A stretch of DNA of 62,518 bases from Saprolegnia diclina VS20 (taxonomy: Eukaryota > Oomycota > Saprolegniomycetes > Saprolegniales > Saprolegniaceae). Positions 54,148-62,518 of the stretch are shown here, in pieces; position 1 is the first letter of the stretch, and every line of letters begins with the position of its first letter. The translations under genes and the position numbers were made by a program. The stretch spans positions 133,644 to 196,161 of the forward strand of contig NW_008246105.1 in NCBI RefSeq assembly GCF_000281045.1. Direction: 5' to 3'. The notes under the pieces are model-generated. The model saw only the letters and a list, made by a program, of their open reading frames with translations, had not been told where the DNA came from and did not search any database.

Positions 54148-55483
54148 TCAATCTCATCTTCCATCCTCCTCATCATACTACACAAATGCACCTTATTTAT
54201 AAGGCGCCTCGCGTCCACCTCGCTCTGTACTCCACTCGTTGCCGACGACGACGTGCAGGTCGCTCCACAGACTACAGTGTATACGCCATATGCCGGCCAG
54301 ACCGTTGAGCTTCACACATCGACGGTCCGTACTAGTACTGTCGTGGCTTCCCACCTCGGTGTACTTGTACCTCGATCTCGCCGCAGCTGCTTGTCGTTTA
54401 TGGAAGCCAGTCGATCGGGTGCATGTCTAGCCCCATCTCCGCTCCTCTCTCGCGCCCGATGGCCGAGTCTCTGACACGCGTCGAATCAGGCCCATTCGAC
54501 AGCTCACATTACAGCCATTGGCTTGTCGACCCGCTCGCAGTGATCAGCCACACAACACGACGTATACACATCCATATCTAATCAAGGCAAGGCCCGAGGC
54601 TTGACCGTCTGCTGCGTGATCACGCTGGTGCCACAGAATGATATCCGCACACGAGTCAACTTAGATTGCCCTACGTCTGGGTCCCATACGACTCTGGCGC
54701 CTTGAAGAACGGATGAGCGCCATTCGGCAAGTTACTGCCTTGAAGCTAGCGCTCTTCGATCCCAGCCGGGGGCATGGTCGGGGGCGTGGTCGGGGAGGAG
54801 GCCTCACATTCGAGTACTGACCGGCCGTGGTGCGCGAACCCACTTGGGCCATGCGCTACGTATACCTCTCATGTGTGCCACGTGCGTAATTTTCTTTATT
54901 GTTTGTCATCGGCCCCTTCAACAAGAGGCTCAGAGCCCCTCCAGATCACCAGCGACGGCCATGACACTAGGCGCGTCGACTTGCTAGCCGCACCGGCCCT
55001 TTTGCCACAGCAAAACCTCCAAAATATAGGCTACTAGTATGACCAAAGGAGAAGCGCGGTAGTTCTCGTCGCCCTGCGCATCGCGGGACCGGCAGCTTTT
55101 CTGGCCTGCGACCGGAAAACGTTAACTCCTGCTGTGATACTCTGATCGTCGTTTTCTTCGTTATGTTCGTTGGGCACGACTTGTACAGCAAGAACGCCAA
55201 GAAGAACGACCTTCAACGACCATCCAAGTCCACCCGACTGTTTCCATGTTGCCGCAAAGTCCGACATGATGATGCCCTGTGTCTTGGGATCATATCACGT
55301 GGAAGCAATCAACCCAGCCGTTTCGCCCGTCACGTGGGCGATTCTTTTGGGACAAATGGGCGAAACTCATTTCTGGGACAAACCCACCTCGCGTTTAGTC
55401 GAAATGTAGTCGGTACCCAACCGATCTTTAGTCGGTGCACGGTTGAAGTGGTGGACTAAAAACCGTCTGCTCCGTCGCCGACG
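54148..55483. other. Intergenic region, no gene recognised
   Basis: 1.34 kb. Contains a short GC-rich 11-mer repeat around 54768-54800 (GGGGCATGGTC / GGGGCGTGGTC). Small frames on either strand lack domains and splice partners. Holds the promoter of the APC permease. Confidence 0.45.
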
Positions 55484-57828
55484 ATGAGCCGCCGACGGTC
55501 GTATGGCTCGAGCGCGAACCCGAGTCGCCACTTTGAGTTCGACGTGACCGAAGATACGCTCTCGGGGCGTACGTCCGTCACTACGTCATGCGCAGGCTCA
55601 TGCTTCTTCTCTAGCCACCTGGGCGTTCCCGGGGTATGGCCACGCCGAGCAGATCGAGGTGCCCAAGGAAGAGCTCGAGCGCATCCGCCACAAGATGCAA
55701 AAGCCTCGCCACCTCCTCGGCGAGTGGCCGTCCACGGGCATTAGCGGCAACGACCTGCTCTCAAGCTGCCTCTACTCGTCCGGCATTGTGGCCTCGAAAG
55801 CCGGCAAGCTTGCGCCGATCCCAACGCTCATGGTCGCGTGCCTCATGTACCTCTTCCGCTTCGTCTACGTCGAGGTCGTCTCGGCGATTCCGCTCAACGG
55901 CGGCTCGTACAACACGATGCTCAACACGTCGTCGAAGCGCGTCGCGGCCATGACGGCGGCGCTCGCCATCATCGCATACCTTGCGACCGGCGTCGTCGGC
56001 GCGGTCTCGGCCTCCGACTACCTCAAGGCGCAGGTCACGGACCTCGATTCGATCCAAAGCGCGATTGGAATCCTCTTTGCATTTGCACTGCTCAACTTTC
56101 TCGGCATGGCCGAGAGCTCGGTACGCATTTGGCGACTAGTATACTGATGCATGGCGACTAAGTTCTTAGTAGGTCATTGCGCTCCTCATCTTTGGGCTGC
56201 ATATCCTCACGCTGTGCATCTTGATTGGCGGGTCCGTCGTCTACAGCGTCCAGTACCCCAAGGTATGCAATCGCATCGCGTAGTCGAAGTACTGAGATGG
56301 TCAACTAGGTTCTCCGCGACAACCTCGCGTCCGACCTCCCCGAGATTGACTTCTGCGGTGCGCTCATTGCAGGCACACCGCTGCGCGCGATTTTCTTTGG
56401 TTTCTCGTCGGCGATGCTGGGCGTCACGGGGTTCGAAACGGCGGCCAACTTTGTCGAGGAGCAGGAGCCCGGCATCTTTGGCAACATTCTCCGCGTACGT
56501 TGCTCTTGTCTGCACGCGAGTACGACCGTTGACGTAGAACATGTGGGCGCTCTCGTCCTTCTTCAACGTGACGCTGTCGCTGCTCAACCTGAGCGTCCTC
56601 CCGCTCTTTGGCGCCGACGGGTCGATTGCCAACAACAATGTCGTGCTGGCGCTCATGGCGCGGCGCGTCCTTGGCCCGGGGTTTGAGCTCTGGGTCACGA
56701 TCGACGGCTTCATCGTGCTCGCGGGGTCGGTGTTGACGTCGTATGTCGGTATCACGGGCCTCGTCCGGCGCCTCGCGTGCGACCGGGTGCTGCCCGAGTT
56801 TCTCTTGGCGGAAAATGCTTGGCGGGGCACGAACCACTACATTATCTTTTCGTACTTTGCCGTCGCGTCGAGCTTGGTGCTCGTGCTGCATGGCGACATT
56901 GTCATGCTCTCGAGTGTCTTTTCATATGCCTTCCTTGGTCTCCTCGTGCTCTTCTCGGCCGGCGCGATTCTCTTCAAGGTCAAGCGCAGCCACATGCCCC
57001 GCGAGACCAACGCGGCTTGGTACGTACACATGGTGGTCTTGTACGAAGGACGATGGCGATGTCGTAGGTGGAAGTGCATTGTCGCGTTCAGCATGGTCGT
57101 GCTCGGCTTCCTCGGCACGTTGCTCGGCGACCCGCGCGTGTCGCTCATCTTTGCACTCTACTTCCTCGTCGTCGTCGGTCTGATCTTTTGCATGCTGGAG
57201 CGGCTCTGGCTGCTCCGGTTTGCGATTTTCATCATGCGCACGCTGTGCCCGTCGCGCCGCGACCGCCGCTTGGACGCGACCGACGACGACGACGAGAGCC
57301 CGGACGACGAAGAGCTGTTGCTGCCGCGCACGGGTGCCCGCGGTGGTCGCACGATTCTCAAGGTAGAACACACTTGTGTTGGATCGAGAGGTAGGTATCT
57401 TTGTGGCGTAGATCATGAAGAGCATCAATGCGCCACCAACGGTCTTCTTTTGCAAGCACATGTCGCTCTCGCTCATCAACAAGGCGGTCATGTACGTGCG
57501 CATGAACGAGCAGACAGAGACGCTCAAGATCGTGCACGTGCACAAGCCAAGCACGCCGGTGCCCCAAGGCTTTGTGGACCTTGTCGCTGTCTTTGACCGC
57601 ATGTACCCGAAAATCAAGGTACTGTCTCTGGGTTTGTTTCACGTCGAGAGCGCAGTTGTCGCTTGATAGATTGACTTTATCTCGATCGAAGGTATCTTTG
57701 AGCCGGCGCTCGTCCAATGGCTCTCGGAGACGCTCGGCATTTCGACCAACATGATGTTCATTCGCCAACCCGACAACATTGACGCGCACAAGGTGTCGCT
57801 CCTCGGCGTCCGCGTCATCACGGGCTAA
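55484..57828 (+). CDS. APC-superfamily amino acid permease with C-terminal soluble domain
   Basis: Eight exons: 55484-55568, 55615-56120, 56173-56262, 56309-56494, 56538-57019, 57068-57362, 57412-57618 and 57670-57828 (2010 nt, 669 aa). A cytosolic N-terminus leads to about 12 TM segments of APC type: GISGNDLLSSCLYSSGIVASKAGK (TM1), FVYVEVVSAIPLNGGSYNTML (TM3, with the IPLNGGSY motif), AMLGVTGFETAANFVEEQEP (TM6, FxGFE motif), then the RRLACDRVLPEF loop. After an acidic linker (residues about 520-545) there is a cytosolic domain of about 120 residues (PPTVFFCKHMSLSLINKAVMYVR...LKIVHVHKP...FEPALVQWLSETLGIS), reminiscent of a universal-stress-protein-like fold. Likely imports or exchanges amino acids; substrate unknown. 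Confidence 0.82.
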
Positions 57829-58472
57829 GAACCGTTCTGTCCAAAAACGTTGTCCAAAAACATATTCCATCTTTCCCGCACTAAACTCGTTTACTAATAA
57901 TGTTGTTCCAGTCGCTTTTTTGAGCTGTCAGTGTTGCTGGGGGTGCTCGTTCCTTTGGTCGAGTCGAGAGCGAGATGGAGCATCTTGCCATGGTCGCCAG
58001 GCCAACTCGCTACACAAGTCGGTGGCGGCTCAAAAAGGTACCTACACGCTCGTTCTCGGCGTTGCTTGGGTCCTGATTACATAACCTCCAAGCGGTACTA
58101 GCTTGGACCAGGTCCGCTCAGGTTGAAGTTGCATCATGAGCTCATTTGATCTGCTGCTGCATGACCAGGATAGCGTATTTCCTTCAGTTCGTCAGCGCAC
58201 TTAATCAAGAGCCTTTAAATAGTGTGACGCGAGAAACACGTATTTGGCTTCCTGCCTCTGGGTACCACCATGAAGGGGCATTGGGGCGGGATGATGCATC
58301 AAACCTATCTCATTCTCGAGTGCAGTGGCGAGGGGGACAACGAGTATCACGGATCGCTGAGGAAATAGCGGTCTACGTATACACACACTATTTCAATTGA
58401 GATTGCTCTCTGAAGTACGAGATACGCTAGGTCCGATTCTTGGAATTCCAAGCGGATCCGGCAAAGTGCAAA
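57829..58472. other. Intergenic region upstream of the alcohol oxidase
   Basis: 644 bp. Contains inverted motif pair B (58215-58394). No coding signal recognised. Confidence 0.5.
58215..58394. mobile_element. Possible MITE or paired control element B
   Basis: TTAAATAGTGTG at 58215-58226 and CACACTATTTCA at 58383-58394 bracket 180 bp, 79 bp upstream of the alcohol oxidase start. Same ends, spacing and orientation relative to the gene as element A; the inner sequences are not obviously alike. Confidence 0.4.
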
Positions 58473-61056
58473 ATGACCGCTTGGAGCGACACGCAGTCGG
58501 CGACGTTAGCCGCGGTCGTCGACACCTTCACGGGGCCGCTGAGCGCCGACGACGCGAGCCGCCTCGTCACCGAGCACCTCGCTACGCTGCGCGATCATGC
58601 GGCGCCGCTCCAGACGCAGACTCGCGACGGCCTCATGGCCTTGGCCCAGGTTGACCCGATGGAGCTCAACGTGCTCGAGAGCTTCAAGACGCTCCTGCTT
58701 GACCTGCCCAAAGACAAGGTACGAGATATCTCGCGCGCCTTGGACCTGCTCGCAACGGGCTGGGGCACGATGCTGCTGACGGGCAGCCGCATGGCGCCTT
58801 TCGTTGAGCTCGACCGCCACGAGCGCGAAGCCGCCATGAACAACCTCGCACGCTCGCGACTGTCTATTGTCCGGTCGCTATTCCTCGCTTTCAAGGCACT
58901 CGTCGTCCTGCCCACGTATGCGACACCGGCGACGGTCGATGGCGCGCCGAGCCCGTTCTGGGCACCGCTCGAGTACCCTGGCGTGCCAGAGAAAGACCCC
59001 GAGATGGAGCCGGCTTGGGTGCCCACCTTTGAAGAGTACATATTCTGGACATGGTAGGTCCATCTTAGCTGCGATGCGATAGCATGGAGGCGCTTGCCAA
59101 GGAAGCAGGCGACGGCAATCCTATCGAGCTTGAAACCGACGTCGTCGTCGTCGGGTCGGGCGCGGGTGGCGGTGTTGTCGGTACGCCTCCACCTTGATTA
59201 CACGTACCTTGCTCACGATTTCCAACCAGCGGCCGAGCTTGCTCAAGCCGGGTACCGCGTTCTCGTGCTTGAGAAAGGTGTCTACTATAACCCGGTCGAC
59301 GATCCCTTCACCGAGCTCGCGTCGCTCCGTCAAAAGTTCGACAATGGCTGCATCGTCATTCCCGATGACGGCTCAGTGCTCTTCCTCGCAGGCTCGACTT
59401 GGGGTGGCGGCACCGCGATCAACTGGTTTGCTTGGCTTTTACAATGAGCATATTCCACAGCTCGTCAATGGTAGGTCGGCGTCGTTCCGGCTACCGTACA
59501 ATGTCCGACAAGAGTGGGCAACCCAGCACCACTTGCCGTACTTTACGTCGCCGGCGTACGAAGCCGCGATCAACGCCGTGTGGGCCCGCGCCGGCGTCTC
59601 GGACGCCCATTTTTGCCACAGCGGCGCCAACCAGGTCCTCGAAGACGGCGCGACTACGCTCGGCATGGGCGTGGCCAAGATCGCACAGAACACCAACGGG
59701 GCCGCACACGACTGTGGCTTTTGCAACCTCGGGTGTCCGTCGAGCGAGAAGCAGAGCTCGGCCGTGACGTGGCTCAAGGACGCGCAAGATGCTGGTGCCA
59801 AGTTTATTCAAGGCTGCCACGTCGATCGCGTCACGTACTCGAGTGACAAGATCGCGACCGGCGTCGAAGCAACCGTCTTGAACGGGTCGGTGAAGCTCAT
59901 TGTGAAGGCAGCGACCGTCGTCGCCGCCGGTGGGAGCCTCCACACGCCAGCGCTGCTGTTGCGGTCGGGCTTGGCCAACAAGAACATTGGCAAGCACCTG
60001 CGCATCCACCCCGTGTCGTCTGTCCACGGGTATATCCCGTCCAAACTCCTCCAGCCTTGGACCGGTGCGATCATGACATCTGTGTGCACGCACCTCGCCG
60101 ACCTCCACGGAGATGGGTACACCTTTTGATCGATAGCGACTTGAGAAGCAACGGATGTCTCTAGCTACGGCGTGCGCCTCGAAGTGCCGTCCAGTATTCT
60201 TGGCATGCTCTCGACGATCCAGCCCTGGCGCAGCAACGCCGACCACAAACGCCTCGTGATGCAGTACCCCCGCACCGCATCCTTCATCGCGCTCGTCCGC
60301 GACTGCGACACGACGAGCCGCGTCACCATTGACGCCGACGGTAGGCAGCGCGCGCAGAGCTCTTCGTCACGCCGCCGTATGTAGGGCGTCCGCGCCTCAG
60401 TGTCTCGCTCGGCAGCAAAGACGCGCTCTCGGTGCAAGAAGGCTTGATCGCCGGCGCCAAGATCTTGCTGGCCCAAGGTGCTGTCGAAGTCAACACGACG
60501 CATTTCGACTTACCGCCGCTTCAACTCCGCGCCAAAGAGGACTTGGCCAACCCGATCGAGTGTGCGACGACCCAGAACTGGTTTGCGCAGATCCGTGCCA
60601 AAGGCGTGGTCCAGAACCGCATCGGTCTCTTCAACGCGCACCAGATGGGGTCGTGCCGCATGAGCGCGTCGCCGGACGACGGCGCCGTCAACCCCGATGG
60701 CGAGACGTGGGACATCAAGGGTCTCTACGTCGCGGATGCGTCGCTCTTCCCGACAGCGTCCGGTGTCAAGTGCGTTCTCTGCGTCGTCTGGCGTCAAATG
60801 CACTCATCACTTCTATGGTAGTCCCATGATGACGACGTTTGCGATGGGGTACTCGGTCGCCCAGTTTCTGAAGGCCAACCTCGCCGCCGAGAAGCGTCAA
60901 CCGACGGGCAAACTGCGCAAAGCGTGGCCGACAACGCCGTGGTGGCAGCGCTTCTTTCGCGACCCAACTGCATTCGCGGTTATCGCGCTGCTATGGCTCC
61001 TGGGCGGCAAGCGCTTTTGGACCACGCGCCTCCAGGCCCTTCGTGGTCGCCCTTAA
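58473..61056 (+). CDS. FAO: Long-chain fatty alcohol oxidase (GMC family)
   Basis: Oxidises long-chain alcohols to aldehydes with O2 (FAD-dependent, in omega-oxidation or wax use). Seven exons: 58473-59035, 59083-59180, 59230-59425, 59475-60116, 60165-60340, 60385-60769 and 60822-61056 (2295 nt, 764 aa), the usual length for eukaryotic FAO. An N-terminal helical region (residues 1-190) precedes the FAD site [31 protein letters not shown]. Then TWGGGTAINW, HDCGFCNLGCPSSEKQS (FAO-type Cys cluster), VVAAGGSLHTPALLLRSG, and the GMC C-terminus HQMGSCRMSASP...LYVADASLFPTASGVNPMMTTFA. A hydrophobic segment near the end (AVIALLWLLGG) may anchor it to a membrane. Confidence 0.92.
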
Positions 61057-61413
61057 GTGTACTACATAGTACAATTGCTTGTTTCTGACACATTTCGTTA
61101 TCGCTATCGGTATACACCACAGGACAGAAATTAAATTCGATCTTTAGTCCACTCATCGCAAGTCGACAAACCCACTAATCGCAAGTCGACAAACGCTCTT
61201 GGGCCAGTCTGCAATTGCACTAGTAGATCTGAGTCCAGTCTACTAAGCTTACTAGTATTAATACCTGATCTTAGTCTATATCTCAGTCAAGTCTACAGAG
61301 GTGATGACAATCTAGAAGTATGCAATGTGTGTGTCGTCGACGACACTTCAATGTGCTACTGCGATGCCCTTTCGCGACACTTCGATCTTTCCGGATGCCA
61401 CATCCGAATTGCC
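61057..61413. other. Spacer with 23-bp tandem repeat
   Basis: 357 bp. CACTCATCGCAAGTCGACAAAC at 61150-61171 and CACTAATCGCAAGTCGACAAAC at 61173-61194 are a two-copy direct repeat. AT-rich with several TTAGTC/CTAGTA words downstream. Promoter of the last gene. Confidence 0.6.
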
Positions 61414-62486
61414 ATGGCCTGCGGCCTGTCGCCTGAGATGGCGGCGATGCTGGCGCAGATGTCCAAGGAGAAGGAGCGGGACGTGCACGTGTCGAGCGAA
61501 GAGCTGGCAGCAACGATGGAGTACAACAAGAAGGTCCAGGACCGCTACAACGAGGTGCAGGCCAAGCAGGCGGCGTCCGCGGGCTACGACTGGACGCGTC
61601 CGTACGAGAAGTGGGAAGCGTACGAGGACCCCGAGGACCTCGCAGCGAAAGAGCAGGCTGCGCGTGAGAAGGCCGAGCACGCCGCCATGCGGCAGTCCTG
61701 CAACCACGATCATTCCGCGGAGCAAAAGCTCATGGACATGACAACGGCCGCGAAAATGGAGAAATGCGACCACTTTCGTCGCCTCGGCAACCGCTTCTTT
61801 GCGCACGCGCAGTACCAGCGCGCTGCCTACCACTACCACCGCGCGCTCATCTACTTTGAGTACATGTTTAGCGACACGGACGCCGAGCAAGCTGAGGTAG
61901 TCCGCCCAATATCTTGCTGCAGGGAAACGCAACTCGCGGACCTTAGATGGATGCGCTCAAGAAGCGTATTTTGCTCAACTTTGCACTCTGCCGCCTCAAG
62001 ACGCGCCATTTGGACCAAGCGCTGCACCACGCGACGCTGGCGCTCAAGCTCGACGACGCCAACGTCAAGGCCAAGTACATTTGCGCGGTCGTCTACCGCA
62101 TGCAAGACCACTTTGACGACGCGCAGCGCGAGCTCGACGCTGCGATCGCGCTCAGTCCCAGCGACGCCGCTTTGGCACAAGAGCTGCGGACGCTCGTAGC
62201 GAAAAAGGCGGCGTACCGCGTCAAGAGCAAGCAGCTGGGCGCCGCCATGTTTCAAACCGCCCAGCCCAAAGCCCGCGTCGCCAGCCGCAGCGCAAGTCTC
62301 TTCCAGGACACGAGTCTCCAGCGTGCGCTGGACCTCGAGCTGCGACCAGCAACGAGCGCCATGACCGACGAGATTGAGAGCTGGCGGCCGTCAGCCTTCG
62401 GGGCGGCATCGATGGCCGCCTTGCTCGGGCAACTCTCGGGCGACAACGGCGTTGACGCTGCCCTGCTTGTGCGCCCGACCGCCTAG
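61414..62486 (+). CDS. TPR protein (FKBP/CYP40-like TPR module)
   Basis: Two exons: 61414-61896 and 61947-62486, with a 50-nt intron in phase 0 (1023 nt, 340 aa). The N-terminal 110 residues are charged, with WTRPYEKWEAYEDPEDL. TPRs about residues 113-235: HFRRLGNRFFAHAQYQRAAYHYHRAL, RILLNFALCRLKTRHLDQALHHATLAL and KYICAVVYRMQDHFDDAQRELDAAI. The R/GN...N...KxKY pattern resembles the Hsp90-binding TPR of large FKBPs and cyclophilin 40, but no isomerase domain is present and the clamp is partial. The C-terminus is disordered. Met 61414 precedes the charged helix; longer 5' frames lack support. Confidence 0.75.
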
Positions 62487-62518
62487 TACCTCGGCGACGG
62501 TGTTGATACAGACTCGAT

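Noticed and set aside
1-62518. tRNA, rRNA, CRISPR arrays or prokaryotic operons
   Set aside because: No cloverleaf-like T-loop sequences, rRNA cores or spaced direct repeats were seen by eye, and all recognisable genes are eukaryotic; a tRNAscan or Infernal run would be needed to exclude small RNAs fully.

Overview
The window looks like nuclear DNA of an oomycete, probably in the Saprolegniales. Reasons: it is GC-rich and gene-dense; nearly all introns are 40-60 nt (most often 47) with GTRNGN...YAG borders; the proteins are eukaryotic, including intraflagellar transport, cytosolic ribosomal proteins, ER N-glycosylation and a Fe/Mn superoxide dismutase with a mitochondrial-type leader; and the bZIP has an oomycete-style basic region. 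No prokaryotic operon, CRISPR array, tRNA or rRNA gene was seen. I annotated 28 protein genes. For most of them I derived exon borders by hand; wherever I summed the exon lengths the total was a multiple of three.

Layout. 1-3.8 kb: two minus-strand surface or secreted Cys-rich genes (the first runs off the left edge). 5.2-8.0 kb: SCYL2-like pseudokinase. 8.5-9.5 kb: RPL13A, divergent from IFT139 (10.0-14.6 kb). 14.6-16.1 kb: WW plus zinc-finger protein. 16.5 kb: small membrane protein. 17.4-21.5 kb: a 19-exon gene joining a papain-like amidase, two cyclic-nucleotide-binding domains, an EF-hand-like region and a mitochondrial carrier. 21.5-23.0 kb: ALG7/DPAGT1. 23.5-24.7 kb: EF-hand protein. 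24.8-30.2 kb: giant ankyrin gene built of one-repeat exons. 30.3-31.1 kb: BTB/KCTD-like protein. 32.0-33.8 kb: STI1/HOP. 34.8-37.4 kb: TRP-like membrane protein. 37.8-38.9 kb: TPR membrane protein. 39.3-39.9 kb: SOD. 40.8-41.6 kb: RER1. 41.6-42.7 kb: charged protein. 43.0-44.2 kb: HPF1. 44.5-45.9 kb: DUF2306-ferredoxin-reductase fusion. 46.8-47.2 kb: RPL36. 47.8-49.1 kb: TPR-AHA1N fusion. 49.1-52.9 kb: PH-TM-SMP-C2-C2 protein. 53.2-54.1 kb: bZIP. 55.5-57.8 kb: APC permease. 58.5-61.1 kb: long-chain alcohol oxidase. 61.4-62.5 kb: TPR protein.

How the genes relate. Most are unrelated housekeeping or signalling genes, but an Hsp90 theme stands out: STI1 and the TPR-AHA1N fusion both carry carboxylate-clamp TPRs, and both have heat-shock-element-like sites upstream. 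CCAAT boxes recur shortly upstream of many starts. An inverted pair of CACACTATTTCA-like motifs, about 175 bp apart, lies at the same distance upstream of two oxidoreductase genes (DUF2306-FNR and alcohol oxidase); it is either a small transposon (MITE) or a shared control element.

The strongest candidate for an undescribed system is the amidase/cNMP/EF-hand/carrier fusion: one continuous 1056-codon reading frame that would place a mitochondrial carrier under cyclic-nucleotide, and perhaps calcium, control together with a thiol hydrolase.
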